Assembly: GCA_018607905.1 (NCBI GenBank) | Contig: JABBAP010000004.1 | Span: 1-64,000 of the forward strand | Reading direction: 5' to 3' | Length of the DNA: 64,000 bases | Source of the DNA: Paracoccaceae bacterium | Lineage (GTDB): Bacteria; Pseudomonadota; Alphaproteobacteria; Rhodobacterales; Rhodobacteraceae | Shown: piece after piece, positions 49,842 to 59,973 of the stretch | How the letters are laid out: each line of letters starts with the position of its first letter | How positions within the stretch are numbered: position 1 is the first letter of the stretch | The notes under the pieces: model-generated | Databases searched by the model: none | Seen by the model: the letters and a program-made list of their open reading frames with translations, nothing else | What the model was told of the DNA's origin: nothing | Made by a program: the position numbers and the translations under genes

Positions 49842-51317
49842 CTATTCAATCAAAGACAACGCCACAAACCGTGGTGCACCATCGCGGCGAACCAACAACA
49901 ACACCGATTTACGACCAGCTTCTTTTGCTGCTTTCAATGCCTCTGCCACTTCATTTGGAGCGGACACAGGTTTTTGCCCAACCTCAGAAATCAGATCACC
50001 CGAGCGCATGCCCTTGGTAAACGCATCAGAACCTTCATCCACCGTCAACACGGCCACACCTTTGATTGACGCATCAAGGCCAAGCTGGGCGCGCACCTCT
50101 TCGCTTAACGCGGTCAAACGCATGCCCATTGCTTTTTCATCGCTTGTGTCTGGTTTGGCAACTGCAGGCACCACGCGACTGCGCTCTGCATCCTCACGAC
50201 GACCTAATACAACCTCGAGTGTCTGTGTGCTTCCATCACGAAACACGATCACACCAACGGCTTTGCCCACGGCTGCATTACCAACAGCGCGCACCAATCC
50301 GCGTGTATCTTCAACCTCGCGACCATCAAAATTCAGGATCACATCACCAGCCAAAATACCAGCTTCCCTGCCAGGGCCCTCAGGAACATTGCTAACCAAC
50401 GCCCCTTTGACAGAATCCAGACCAACGGCATTTGCGATATCTTCATCTACATCTTGGATTTGAACACCCAACCAACCACGGCGCGTTTCACCAAATTCTT
50501 TCAACTGGTCCACAACCTTGGTCACAACATTCGATGACATCGAAAACCCCAAACCAATGGAGCCGCCAGTGGGTGAAATAATCGCCGTATTCACGCCAAT
50601 AACATCGCCGTCCATATTGAACAGTGGCCCACCTGAGTTGCCTTTGTTGATCGCCGCATCCGTCTGAATGTAATCATCGTATGTTCCACGAAGAGAGCGT
50701 TCCCGCGCCGAAATAATACCAGCCGAAACTGAGAACCCCTGCCCGAGCGGGTTACCAATCGCAAGAACCCAATCGCCAACACGCGACACATTGCTGTCGC
50801 CAAAACCAACGAAGGGCAACGGGCGATCGGCATCTACTTTCAACAACGCGATGTCTGTTTTTGCATCTGTGCCGATCAATTTAGCGTCCAACAACGGGCC
50901 ACCTTCAAACAGTTCAATCTGGATTTCATCTGCGCCATCAATCACGTGATTGTTGGTCACGATGAAACCATCCGCTGAAATAATGAACCCGGACCCCAAT
51001 GCCGATGCACGGCGCTGGTTGGTGTTGTTATTCTGCCCTTCGGGGCCAAACAAATCTGGAAACAACTCCTCCAACGGAGAACCCTGAGGCGCACGAGGCA
51101 TCGCTGGGGCTTCTCGCCCTGCCACTACTGTGCTTGTGGTAATGTTCACCACGGCAGGGCTGAGGCGTTCGGCCAAATCCGCGAAACTGTCAGGGGCGCC
51201 ACGCGCTGCAGCAGAAATTGCCTGCAACATAATCATGGCAAGTGTCACAAAAACTCCAGTTGCATAACCCATGGCCCGCCGTGAGCTCAAAGCGCGTGTC
51301 GCTGTCATCGTTTTCAA
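49842..51317 (-). CDS. degP: Do/DegP-family periplasmic serine protease
   Basis: 491-residue trypsin-like protease/chaperone. A signal-anchor sequence (MGYATGVFVTLAMIMLQAISA) precedes the protease domain with catalytic His (VTNNHVID), Asp (KTDIALLKV) and Ser (INKGNSGGPLF). Two PDZ domains follow (from ~285 and ~390). It degrades misfolded envelope proteins. TTG 51317 has GGAG eight bases upstream, whereas the in-frame ATG at 51308 is 17 bases away, so TTG is preferred. It is the last gene of the hflKC cluster; a 219-base gap separates it from the DUF2065 gene. Confidence 0.93.
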   Translation of the reverse strand: MKTMTATRALSSRRAMGYATGVFVTLAMIMLQAISAAARGAPDSFADLAERLSPAVVNITTSTVVAGREAPAMPRAPQGSPLEELFPDLFGPEGQNNNTNQRRASALGSGFIISADGFIVTNNHVIDGADEIQIELFEGGPLLDAKLIGTDAKTDIALLKVDADRPLPFVGFGDSNVSRVGDWVLAIGNPLGQGFSVSAGIISARERSLRGTYDDYIQTDAAINKGNSGGPLFNMDGDVIGVNTAIISPTGGSIGLGFSMSSNVVTKVVDQLKEFGETRRGWLGVQIQDVDEDIANAVGLDSVKGALVSNVPEGPGREAGILAGDVILNFDGREVEDTRGLVRAVGNAAVGKAVGVIVFRDGSTQTLEVVLGRREDAERSRVVPAVAKPDTSDEKAMGMRLTALSEEVRAQLGLDASIKGVAVLTVDEGSDAFTKGMRSGDLISEVGQKPVSAPNEVAEALKAAKEAGRKSVLLLVRRDGAPRFVALSLIE

Positions 51318-51536
51318 TTTAGTCTCTCCTCAAGATACTGCTAGACTGTTGGGACTGGTACGCAGGGTGCGCAAATGTCCGTCCCTCTTATTTTGTGTCA
51401 CCACGGCAACATTGCAATGAATTCCGTTGCAACAAAAGGTGAAAATAACGTGATCAATTTGTGAGCCATTAAGCGCTGTTTCGCTCAAACACATTAATTT
51501 GAGGTTCATTTACTTAAAGTTTTATAGGTCAAACGA

Positions 51537-51725
51537 TCAAAAAGATCGCGACACCCAGACGATCAAAACCCCAAAAGCAACAACACCCAACCCAATATTG
51601 CGGCGTTTTTGTTCCGGGATTTCGCTCAGCGCCTTTAGCAGATCGTCAAACCGTAAAGGGACCAGTGCAAGCACCAGTCCCTCAATTACGGCCACAAGGC
51701 CGAGAGCTAATATCAGCTCTTTCAT
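51537..51725 (-). CDS. DUF2065 small membrane protein
   Basis: 62 residues, two helices: LILALGLVAVIEGLVLALVP and RRNIGLGVVAFGVLIVWVS with an ALSEIPEQKRR link. This is the DUF2065 pattern, and the gene is typically found directly after hflC, as here with an ATGA overlap. Function is unknown; an accessory role with the HflKC complex is inferred from coupling. Confidence 0.88.
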   Translation of the reverse strand: MKELILALGLVAVIEGLVLALVPLRFDDLLKALSEIPEQKRRNIGLGVVAFGVLIVWVSRSF

Positions 51726-52594
51726 TCGCGACCAGTGTCTGACTTCAAGAAGTCAAAGAACTCACTGTCAGGCGAAATCACCAGCGTCGAGTTAGAGCCC
51801 TTCAAAGCAGTTTCATACGCCGCAAGCGAGCGATAAAAAGCGAAGAACTCAGGGTCACGACCAAAGGCTTGCGCAAAGATTGCGTTTCGTTCCGCATCTG
51901 CTTCACCTCGGATAATATCCGAGTTTTTCTGCGCTTCGGACACAGTTTCCACGACTGTACGATCTGCTTGGGCACGAACCCGCTGCGCAGCCTCGTTACC
52001 ACGGGCAATCTCGTCGGCCGCTTCACGTTCACGCTCTGCACGCATCCGCTCGAATGTAGCCTTAAGGTTTTGCTCTGGAAGATCGGCGCGCTTGATCCGC
52101 ACGTCGATGATTTCCACACCCAACCCGCTGGCTTCTGTGCGGGCCAAATCACGGATTTGGTTCATCAGTGCAACACGATCAGCAGACAAAACTGCCCCCG
52201 ACGTCACACCGCCCAAAACACCACGCAACTGCGCATTTAGGATACGTTCCAAACGCGAACGCGCACCATTCACACCAGACGCGCCAACCGCGCGACGGAA
52301 CTGTTTGGCATCTGAAATCCGCCACCGCGCGAAGGCATCCACAACCAAACGACGATCATCCGCAGGGGTGACCTCCAGAGGCTGCGTATCCAATGCAAGG
52401 ATACGATCATCGTATTTCACGATTTCGTGGAACAGCGGTATTTTGAAATACAGCCCAGGCTCTTCGATCTCAGCCGTGACCTCACCAAACCACAAACGCA
52501 GTGCCTTTTCACGCTCATCAACGATGTAAAACGCGCTGAATGCTATGATAAGGGCAACACCCAAAACTGGGATAAGAAGTTGAATACGCTTCAT
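51722..52594 (-). CDS. hflC: HflC, SPFH-domain modulator of FtsH
   Basis: 290-residue membrane protein with an N-terminal anchor (IQLLIPVLGVALIIAFSAFYIV), the SPFH/band 7 domain (DEREKALRLWFGEVTAEIEEPGLYFKIP onward, in shorter motifs DEREKALRLWFGEV and EPGLYFKIP) and a coiled-coil C-terminal half rich in Ala/Glu/Arg. With HflK it forms a large cage around FtsH at the membrane. Its ATG overlaps the hflK stop by one base (TAATG). Confidence 0.95.
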   Translation of the reverse strand: MKRIQLLIPVLGVALIIAFSAFYIVDEREKALRLWFGEVTAEIEEPGLYFKIPLFHEIVKYDDRILALDTQPLEVTPADDRRLVVDAFARWRISDAKQFRRAVGASGVNGARSRLERILNAQLRGVLGGVTSGAVLSADRVALMNQIRDLARTEASGLGVEIIDVRIKRADLPEQNLKATFERMRAEREREAADEIARGNEAAQRVRAQADRTVVETVSEAQKNSDIIRGEADAERNAIFAQAFGRDPEFFAFYRSLAAYETALKGSNSTLVISPDSEFFDFLKSDTGRE

Positions 52595-53742
52595 TAGTTT
52601 GACCCCGCACGATTTTTGTTCAGCTCATTGAGCGGCAGATAAGGCACAACGCCCTGCCCGCCCGCGCTCTCGTCGATGATGATTTTCTCAACACCGCCCA
52701 AAACACGCTCCATTGTTTCAAGGTATAGACGTTTGCGTGTCACTTCGGATGCTTTCGCATACTCGTCGTAAACTGCGATGAAACGGCTTGCTTCACCTTG
52801 AGCTTGGTTCACTTGCTGTGCACGATAGCCTTCGGCTTGCTCTAACAATTGTGCCGCTTGACCACGAGCTGCCGCCAATTTTTGGTTGGCATATTTGTCA
52901 GCCTGCTTTTCCAACGTGTCACGTGTTTGTTCTGCTGCTTGTACTTCGCGGAAAGCGTCAATCACCTCTTCAGGTGGATCGGCCTTGTCAAAGTTTACAC
53001 GCACAACATTCATGCCGCTGTCATAGCTATCCAGCGTTAATTGAATCAATTCACCCAACTCTTGGCTAATCGCTTCGCGATCACGGTTCAAAATTGGCGC
53101 AAGGTTTGAGCGCGCAATAATTTCCCGCATCGCAGATTCAGAAACCGCACGAATGGTGTCTGTTGGCTCTGCCAGATTAAACAAGAATTTTTGCAAATCA
53201 TTGATGTTCCAGACAACTTGGAAATCAATGTCGACGATGTTCTCGTCGCCCGTCAGCATCAAGCCACTGTCCAAACGCGATCCACGGCCCACACCAATGT
53301 CTTCGGTGTTTTCCCGCGTCACACCGCGAATTTCTTTGGTCACAATCGGCCAAGGTGCAAAGTTAAGGCCCTCATCCCCTGTGGAGGAATATTTACCGAA
53401 TAACAACTCAACAGATTGCTCTGATGTATCCACGCGGTAAAAACTGGCAAAGGCCCACAACACAACCAAACCAGCAAGCGCCAGCCCAACCATACCACGG
53501 CTAATACCAAGGGGGGGCAAACCGCCCCCGCCTGAACCGCCTGGTCGACCACCGCCGCCCTTGCCGCCCATCAATACGCGCAGTTGCTCTTGGCCTTTGC
53601 GTACAATCTCGTCGATCTCGGGCATTTGGCCCTGATTTCCACCTTTAGGGCGACGATCATCGTCACCGCGTTTTTTGTCGTCGTCGTCGCCGCGGTTTCC
53701 ACCGCCGCCGCCCCAAGGACCACCAGAATTATTACCTGCCAT
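52594..53742 (-). CDS. hflK: HflK, SPFH-domain modulator of FtsH
   Basis: 382 residues. A Gly/Asn/Asp-rich cytosolic N-terminus (GGPWGGGGGNRGDDDDKKRG) precedes one helix (MVGLALAGLVVLWAFASFY), the SPFH domain (SVELLFGKYSSTGDEGLNFAPWP) and a coiled-coil tail with a TRKRLYLETMERVLGG motif. ATG 53742 is preferred to ATG 53754, which lies too close to the AAGGA. A bulged hairpin (AGCCACTAG with CTAGTTGGCT, 53773-53795) lies in the gap to gor upstream. Confidence 0.95.
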   Translation of the reverse strand: MAGNNSGGPWGGGGGNRGDDDDKKRGDDDRRPKGGNQGQMPEIDEIVRKGQEQLRVLMGGKGGGGRPGGSGGGGLPPLGISRGMVGLALAGLVVLWAFASFYRVDTSEQSVELLFGKYSSTGDEGLNFAPWPIVTKEIRGVTRENTEDIGVGRGSRLDSGLMLTGDENIVDIDFQVVWNINDLQKFLFNLAEPTDTIRAVSESAMREIIARSNLAPILNRDREAISQELGELIQLTLDSYDSGMNVVRVNFDKADPPEEVIDAFREVQAAEQTRDTLEKQADKYANQKLAAARGQAAQLLEQAEGYRAQQVNQAQGEASRFIAVYDEYAKASEVTRKRLYLETMERVLGGVEKIIIDESAGGQGVVPYLPLNELNKNRAGSN

Positions 53743-53825
53743 TTTAAACAGCATCCTTTCGTAACGTGTTCAAGCCACTAGTCTCCTAGTTGGCTGTGTT
53801 TGTCAAAAAATCAAGTCGTCCGCGC

Positions 53826-55175
53826 CTAACGTGTCGGCGTGGACATCGTCACCAATTCTTCCGCCGCCGTTGGGTGAACCGCGACAGTTCGATCAAAATC
53901 TTCTTTTGTTGCGCCCATTTTCACCGCAACCCCCGCCAATTGGATCATTTCACCCGCGCCGTGGCCCACAATGTGGCACCCCAGCACTTTGCGGGATGCT
54001 TTGGACACGATCAACTTCATCAACATCTTCTCGTCTTTACCTGCAAGAATATGCATCATCGGTCGAAATGCCGCACTGTAAACTTCGATTTCTTCAGCTG
54101 CGCGGGCCTCTTCTTCGCCCATTCCAACCGTGCCGATTTCAGGCTGCGTGAAAACAGCCGTCGCGATCAGCTCGTGATCTGGGCTGGTTGGGTTGTCTTT
54201 AAAAACTGTCTCAACAAACGCCATACCTTCGCGGATCGCCACTGGCGTTAGCGCCACGCGGTCCGTTACATCACCAACAGCATAAATCGACGGAACACTT
54301 GTGGCGGAATACTGATCAACGGCAACTTCACCCTTACGGCCCAGCTTCACGCCGATATCTTCCAGCCCTAAGCCAGCCGTGTTTGGCACGCGCCCCGTGG
54401 CATACAGAACCCGATCCACCTCAAACGAACCACCATCGCTGTCCGTCACCTTAATCCCACCAGATATCGCTTCAAGCGAGGCCACATCCGTGTTCACCCG
54501 CAGATCAATGCCCTTTTTGCGCATTTCATCCGCCACAAAATCACGCACTTCATTATCAAAGCCGCGTAAAATCTGCTCGGATCGGTAAAACTGCGTCGTC
54601 TTTGTGCCCATCCCGTTCAGAATGCCCGCAAATTCAGACGCAATATACCCACCGCCCACAACCAAAACCCGTTTGGGCTGCGTTGGCATCTGGAAAATCT
54701 CGTTTGATGAAATCGCCAGCTCCTTGCCCACAATATCGGGAATAAACGGCGTGCCACCTGTTGCCACCAAAATGGTGCGCGCCGTGATCACTTGATCGCT
54801 TGCTAAGGTCACCTCATGTGGCCCTGTTACAATCGCGCGCGCATCATGCAGTGTTACACCCGCCCCTTGTAGGTTCTTGGCATAGATCCCCTCAAGGCGA
54901 TCAATCTCTGCGTCTTTGGCAGCCATAAACGTGGCCCAATCAAAGGATCGCTCCCCAACTGTCCAACCAAACCCAGCCGCATCTTCAAAATGCTCTGAAA
55001 ATTGGGACGCATAAACCATCAGCTTTTTGGGAACACAGCCGCGGATCACACAGGTTCCGCCATACCGATATTCCTCAGCCAACCCGACCTTGGCGCCAGT
55101 TTGCGACGCAACACGCGCCGCACGCACACCGCCAGAACCGCCACCAATTACAAACAGGTCATAATCATACGCCAT
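53826..55175 (-). CDS. gor: Glutathione-disulfide reductase
   Basis: 449-residue NADPH-dependent flavoprotein disulfide reductase. The FAD fold is LFVIGGGSGGVRAAR, the redox-active disulfide is C42/C47 in GGTCVIRGCVPKK, the NADPH fold is RVLVVGGGYIASEFAGIL, and the C-terminal acid/base histidine is in AVHPTAAEELVTM. It keeps glutathione reduced in the cytosol. The gene follows rpiA by 42 bases and precedes hflK in the same direction. Confidence 0.95.
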   Translation of the reverse strand: MAYDYDLFVIGGGSGGVRAARVASQTGAKVGLAEEYRYGGTCVIRGCVPKKLMVYASQFSEHFEDAAGFGWTVGERSFDWATFMAAKDAEIDRLEGIYAKNLQGAGVTLHDARAIVTGPHEVTLASDQVITARTILVATGGTPFIPDIVGKELAISSNEIFQMPTQPKRVLVVGGGYIASEFAGILNGMGTKTTQFYRSEQILRGFDNEVRDFVADEMRKKGIDLRVNTDVASLEAISGGIKVTDSDGGSFEVDRVLYATGRVPNTAGLGLEDIGVKLGRKGEVAVDQYSATSVPSIYAVGDVTDRVALTPVAIREGMAFVETVFKDNPTSPDHELIATAVFTQPEIGTVGMGEEEARAAEEIEVYSAAFRPMMHILAGKDEKMLMKLIVSKASRKVLGCHIVGHGAGEMIQLAGVAVKMGATKEDFDRTVAVHPTAAEELVTMSTPTR

Positions 55176-55217
55176 AGTACACGTCCTTAACTTGCTGCCC
55201 GCAACGGCGGCACAGGC

Positions 55218-56006
55218 TTAATCTTCGATGTCGGCAAAAAGGTTTTCGTTCAGCAATATATCAATCTGCTCGCTCTCGACCGTGCCGTTGTTAATATCAC
55301 GGACTTCCACACGCCCATCACCATGACCAATCACAATGGCGTCAGCAATATCAAGGAACAGACCGTTTTCCACAACGCCTGGCACTTGGTTCATAATCAG
55401 CGACAATTCACGCGGGTTTTCAATCCGCTTCAGGTGCAGGTCCAGAATATAGTGTCCCTCATCCGTAATCATTGCCGCGTCGTTTTGCATCCGCAACGTC
55501 ACCGCACTGCCCAAAACATTCACGTTCGACAGGCACTCTTCGATCAGCTCTTTGGTAGTTTCCCAACCGAATTTCACCACTTCTACCGGCAACGGGAACG
55601 CACCCAGCGTTTCAACCGATTTGCTTGCATCCGAAATCACAACCATCTGATCGCTCGCCGTGGCCACGATCTTTTCTTGCAACAACGCACCGCCACCACC
55701 TTTGATCAGGTTCAACTGCGGATCAAACTCATCCGCGCCATCAATGGTCAAATCCAGCCACTTCACTTGATCGAGCGTGAATACATCAATGCCAACATCC
55801 CGTGCAAGCTGCGCTGTACGGTTCGATGTCGGAACGGCTTTAATCTTTAAACCCTCATCGCGCACCAACTCGCCCAGCATCTTTACCAGCCATGCAGCCG
55901 TTGATCCCGTACCCAATCCAACACGCATCCCGTCTTCTACATAATCAACCGCGCGTTTTGCGGCGACAAACTTGGCTTTATCAATGGGGGAAAATTCGCT
56001 GCTCAT
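55218..56006 (-). CDS. rpiA: Ribose-5-phosphate isomerase A
   Basis: 262 residues. It interconverts ribose-5-phosphate and ribulose-5-phosphate. GLGTGSTAAWLVKML, PTSNRTAQLARDVGI, LTIDGADEFDPQLNLIKGGGGALLQEKI and VVISDASKSVETLG are family signatures, with the catalytic Asp, Lys and Glu in the third and fourth. ATG 56006 follows AAGGTCC; the track start at 56129 is rejected. It heads the minus-strand cluster rpiA-gor-hflK-hflC-DUF2065-degP and diverges from sdaA. Confidence 0.95.
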   Translation of the reverse strand: MSSEFSPIDKAKFVAAKRAVDYVEDGMRVGLGTGSTAAWLVKMLGELVRDEGLKIKAVPTSNRTAQLARDVGIDVFTLDQVKWLDLTIDGADEFDPQLNLIKGGGGALLQEKIVATASDQMVVISDASKSVETLGAFPLPVEVVKFGWETTKELIEECLSNVNVLGSAVTLRMQNDAAMITDEGHYILDLHLKRIENPRELSLIMNQVPGVVENGLFLDIADAIVIGHGDGRVEVRDINNGTVESEQIDILLNENLFADIED

Positions 56007-56206
56007 AACGGACCTTTTTGGGTTAGAGGATTGGCACCTGTATAAAAGGTTCTGCGCCCTGCCGCGAGCGTGAAATGTATCGAAATTCGCGTTTTTTGCC
56101 GCTAATTCTGAACCGATGGCCCTTTGCATCCATTATATGTCGGATACGGCCATTCAATTGGTTGCGCGCTTGCGTAAACGAACCTCAAACCAACAGGATA
56201 GCCGCC

Positions 56207-57586
56207 ATGTTTCTCAGCATCTTCGAAATCTTCAAAGTGGGCGTCGGCCCCTCATCCTCCCACACAATGGGCCCCATGACCGCGGCCTCAATGTTTTTAG
56301 ACAAACTAAAAGCCGAAAACATCAACGCCACCGCACTTGGCGGCTCCCTGCACGGATCGCTTGCCTTTACAGGCATCGGCCACCGCACCGACCGCGCCAT
56401 TGTGCTCGGTCTTGACGGCTTTACCCCTGATAACTTTGATCCAGACGCCGCAAAAATGGCCGAGGATCGCATCACCATCCACAAAATCGTCAAACCCGAA
56501 GGCCATCCAGGATACACCTTCGATCCTGCGACCGACCTTATCTTTGATTACGACACGATCCTCACGGGCCACGCTAACGGCATGAAGCTCTGGGCCAAAG
56601 ATGAACATGGCGCAATCCTTGTGGAGCAAATCTATTATTCCATCGGCGGCGGCTTTGTTGCCACCGCCGAGGAAATGGAACAGGTTGAGGCCGAGCAAGG
56701 CGCGATCCCAGACGAGGTCCCCTACCCGTTCAAAAACGCCGACTACATGATGGACATGGCCAAATGCTCGGGCAATTCCATCGCACAGATGAAATGGGAA
56801 AATGAACTGTTCCGCTCTGGCCCAGAAAACCTACACGAACGGATCATGCGCATCTGGCACGTGATGAACAGCTGCATCGACAAGGGTTTGGTCACAGGCG
56901 GTATTCTACCCGGTGGCCTAAACGTGAAACGTCGCGCAATGGGCATCCATGATCAATTACAGGCCGAACAGGGCAAAAATCTAACACCGCCCCACGTCAT
57001 TAACGACTGGATCGCCGCCTACGCGATGGCGGTAAACGAGGAAAACGCCGCAGGTGGCCAAGTCGTCACCGCCCCCACCAACGGTGCCGCAGGCGTGGTT
57101 CCCGCAACAATCCGTTATTACCTCGACCACGTACCAACTGCCAAAGAAAGCGACATCGTCGATTTCCTACTCACCGCCGCCGCCATCGGGGGCATTATTA
57201 AAAACAACGCCTCCATCTCTGGCGCCGAAGTTGGCTGTCAGGGCGAAGTCGGCTCTGCCTCTGCCATGGCCGCCGCTGGATTATGCGCCGTTTTGGGTGG
57301 CACACCCCAACAAGTCGAAAACGCCGCCGAAATCGCACTGGAACATCACCTCGGCATGACCTGTGATCCAATTGCTGGCCTCGTTCAAGCACCCTGCATT
57401 GAGCGTAACGGCCTAGGCGCAATCAAGGCCGTCTCTGCCGCGTCTCTTTCTATGCGCGGTGATGGCACGCATCTCGTCTCCCTTGATGCCTGCGTGGAAA
57501 CAATGCGCCAAACAGGCCATGATATGTCCGAAAAATACAAAGAAACGTCGCTCGGTGGCTTGGCTGTTAATCTACCCGCGTGCTGA
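56207..57586 (+). CDS. sdaA: L-serine ammonia-lyase (L-serine dehydratase), single-chain
   Basis: 459-residue iron-sulfur enzyme converting L-serine to pyruvate and ammonia. It joins the beta part ([27 protein letters not shown]) and the alpha part ([55 protein letters not shown]), where cysteines bind the [4Fe-4S] cluster. ATG 56207 with AGGA upstream gives the conserved N-terminus. It is divergent from rpiA, and its 3' end overlaps the convergent thiamine pyrophosphokinase gene by 20 bases. Confidence 0.94.
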   Translation: MFLSIFEIFKVGVGPSSSHTMGPMTAASMFLDKLKAENINATALGGSLHGSLAFTGIGHRTDRAIVLGLDGFTPDNFDPDAAKMAEDRITIHKIVKPEGHPGYTFDPATDLIFDYDTILTGHANGMKLWAKDEHGAILVEQIYYSIGGGFVATAEEMEQVEAEQGAIPDEVPYPFKNADYMMDMAKCSGNSIAQMKWENELFRSGPENLHERIMRIWHVMNSCIDKGLVTGGILPGGLNVKRRAMGIHDQLQAEQGKNLTPPHVINDWIAAYAMAVNEENAAGGQVVTAPTNGAAGVVPATIRYYLDHVPTAKESDIVDFLLTAAAIGGIIKNNASISGAEVGCQGEVGSASAMAAAGLCAVLGGTPQQVENAAEIALEHHLGMTCDPIAGLVQAPCIERNGLGAIKAVSAASLSMRGDGTHLVSLDACVETMRQTGHDMSEKYKETSLGGLAVNLPAC

Positions 57587-58259
57587 TCGCCAGCGCGTGG
57601 CAAACGGCATTGATCGCGTCCTTTAACAGATGTTTAGGCAGGATCATCAGCATATCGCCCGACCGGATTTGCACGTTCATATCGCCACCAACCGCCGCAT
57701 TGGAACAGCCAATCTGCCCGTTCGGTTGAAACGCCAATTCGTCCAACGCCCAGTTTAACCCCGTGCTACGCGCGTCGCAGGGCGACATCGGGAACAGTGA
57801 AACACGATCCCCTTCACGCAACTTTAACGATAGGGATTGAGGCACACGAAAAACGATATCTTGCTCGCCAACCAACACAACACACCGCTCTAACTCCTTT
57901 GATAATGCATTAAAGGCTGCCAATTGATGATCTAATCGTCCCCCAAAAAACCCAACCCCCAACACAACCCTTGCGGGTGCAACCTTCAAACACTTTTCTA
58001 AATCGTTGGAGTTTTGATCCTCCACAAAGACCATCGCCACATCCAGTTTCGTGGCGCGCAAAATCTCAACACTGTCTAAATCGCCGATAATCGCGTCAGG
58101 TTTGATATCCCAGTCAAACGCAATATTTGCTCCGCCATCTGCGGCCACCAAAACCGACGCGATCTCCAAGGCATGGCCCAAATCGGATTTATCGACAGAA
58201 CCACCGCCCAATAGTGTCATCATTGCGGCGTTGTGTACAATTTGCGGTAAGTTATCCAC
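57567..58259 (-). CDS. Thiamine pyrophosphokinase
   Basis: 230 residues. Transfers pyrophosphate from ATP to thiamine, giving TPP. Conserved features are VLVAADGGANIAFD, PDAIIGDLDSVE, FVEDQNSNDLEKCL (Asp/Asn metal and substrate site) and GFFGGRLDHQLAAFNAL, all hallmarks of the TPK catalytic domain, with a C-terminal beta-sandwich part. The start is ATG 58259 with AGGAACC upstream. TPP is used by the transketolase, PDH and indolepyruvate oxidoreductase also encoded here. It overlaps sdaA convergently by 20 bases. Confidence 0.9.
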   Translation of the reverse strand: MDNLPQIVHNAAMMTLLGGGSVDKSDLGHALEIASVLVAADGGANIAFDWDIKPDAIIGDLDSVEILRATKLDVAMVFVEDQNSNDLEKCLKVAPARVVLGVGFFGGRLDHQLAAFNALSKELERCVVLVGEQDIVFRVPQSLSLKLREGDRVSLFPMSPCDARSTGLNWALDELAFQPNGQIGCSNAAVGGDMNVQIRSGDMLMILPKHLLKDAINAVCHALAISTRVD

Positions 58260-58396
58260 ATTGGTTCCTAATCATGCTCAATCAGCGTTTTATTTTGCAT
58301 CTTCATGCTTTTTTTAGCGTTTTTTCCTAGGGTGTCCGCATGTGCAAGGCTAAATTAACCATAGTAACAATGTAAAAACGAGTAGTAGAGTTAATT

Positions 58397-59884
58397 ATGG
58401 AATCGCAAAACAAAGTAATGACAGTGTCCTACGGGACGTTCTCTTGTACGCTGGATGGATTCGACGATCCGTTCACGACAATGCAATTGGTTTCGGAATA
58501 TTTCCGCAAACTCTCTTCAGAGGACCGTTACTTTGGGGGCGAACCGCTCCAGCCAGATCACAACGCACTGCACCGGATCGCGCAAGATGCGAACCCCTAC
58601 AAGGTTGACGCCGAAGTTACGGATACAGGCGTAACGCTGCGCAAAGCCGATATTGTGGACGCACCTCAGCCAAAAGCCGAAATCGTCAGCAACGCGCCCG
58701 CCCCAGAAAAAGCCCCTATTGAGGAAGAAGCCGCACCGCTCTTTGCCTCTAAACGCGCAGCACCTCAACCAGTTGCAGAAATTGTAGAGGACATTGCTGA
58801 AGAAGACGCCGTTGAAGAAGACACGATTGACGAAGACATCGCTTCTTTCGTAGAAGCAGCCATGTTCTCCTCGCGTCGCGGGTCCCTAGAATCTGGCGAA
58901 ACAGAATCTGAAAAATCTGCCGCAGAACTGCTCGCTGAAGAAGACGATAGCGACGACACGGATCAATCAGCCGAGCTGGAAGCGATCAAAGCGCAAATCA
59001 AAGAAGACGTGAAATCGGTTGAAGATGCGCCGGCAGCAGACGAAAAAGCACCTGAAGATAAGGCTGCTGTTCATGCTGGCACAAATACGGACGACATTCA
59101 GCGCGAAGAAGAAGCATTGGAACGCTTGTTGGAAACAACAAACACCAAAATGGATAATCCTGCGCACGCCCGCAAATCCAACGCTCTGGAACGCCTAAAG
59201 GCAGCCGTTGCCGCAACCGAGGCAGAACGTCGTTTGCGCTCAGATCCAGAAAAAACCCAACGTCCCAAGGTTCAAGACCTCGGCAGCCCTGCTGAATTTA
59301 AATCTCGCATGGGCGACTTACGGCGCGGTCACGAAGAAGTGGTTAAAATCTCTCGTCCAAAATCCAAGAAAACAGGCGAACGTGCACGTGGTGCATTTGC
59401 AACGCTGATCCTTGGCAATGACCAACGTGTAGGTTCTAACGACGCTGCGGAGGCAGCCGCCGCCGGAAAAAAGCTCGGGGCTGACGGCCAGCAAACTGCC
59501 GCACAAACACCAATTGAACGCGCCAAACCAGCATTAAAGATCGTGCGGCCAGAAACGCAGGACACAGACAATGCAGTGCGTGGCACGATCAAAAAATCTG
59601 GCTTTGCAGGTTTTGCAGAAAAAATCGGCGCGAACTCGCTGCATGAACTGCTCGAAGCATCTGCCGCGTATCTTGCAATCGTAGAAGACGAACCGCGTTT
59701 CAGCCAAGATCGTATTTTGGAAAACCTCGGCGACTATTTGTCCAAAAATGACGTGTCAAACGAGGCCGCAAGCCGTTCGTTAAACCGCCTCATGCGCGAT
59801 GGCCGTATTTTGCGCGTAAAACAAGACAGCTACACGATTTCAAAATCTGCCAAACATGGTTTCAAAGACCGCATGGCAGGTTGA
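58397..59884 (+). CDS. Conserved acidic protein of unknown function
   Basis: 495 residues. The first ~75 form a compact, conserved-looking domain (VMTVSYGTFSCTLDGFDDPF, MQLVSEYFRKLSSEDRYFGG). A long acidic, low-complexity middle (~80-290, runs of Glu/Asp/Ala) follows, then a basic part (PKSKKTGERARGAFATLIL) and a C-terminal ~90-residue helical domain (IGANSLHELLEASAAYLAIV to RILRVKQDSYTIS) resembling a winged helix. No signal peptide or membrane segment is seen. Similar proteins are, to my memory, widespread and unannotated in roseobacters. An incomplete CtrA-like TTAACCATAGTAAC lies about 45 bases upstream. A terminator follows. Confidence 0.8.
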   Translation: MESQNKVMTVSYGTFSCTLDGFDDPFTTMQLVSEYFRKLSSEDRYFGGEPLQPDHNALHRIAQDANPYKVDAEVTDTGVTLRKADIVDAPQPKAEIVSNAPAPEKAPIEEEAAPLFASKRAAPQPVAEIVEDIAEEDAVEEDTIDEDIASFVEAAMFSSRRGSLESGETESEKSAAELLAEEDDSDDTDQSAELEAIKAQIKEDVKSVEDAPAADEKAPEDKAAVHAGTNTDDIQREEEALERLLETTNTKMDNPAHARKSNALERLKAAVAATEAERRLRSDPEKTQRPKVQDLGSPAEFKSRMGDLRRGHEEVVKISRPKSKKTGERARGAFATLILGNDQRVGSNDAAEAAAAGKKLGADGQQTAAQTPIERAKPALKIVRPETQDTDNAVRGTIKKSGFAGFAEKIGANSLHELLEASAAYLAIVEDEPRFSQDRILENLGDYLSKNDVSNEAASRSLNRLMRDGRILRVKQDSYTISKSAKHGFKDRMAG

Positions 59885-59906
59885 TCGCAACAATATCTCC
59901 AAGACC

Positions 59907-59934
59907 AAAGGCTCGCATCACGCGGGCCTTTTTC
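59907..59934 (+). terminator. Intrinsic terminator after the acidic protein gene
   Basis: AAAGGCTCGC (59907-59916) pairs with GCGGGCCTTT (59922-59931, one G-T pair) around ATCAC and runs into TTT, about 22 bases after the stop codon. Confidence 0.83.
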
Positions 59935-59973
59935 TTGTGGTGAACATTGTAATCTTGGTGTTCACTGGCCCCA

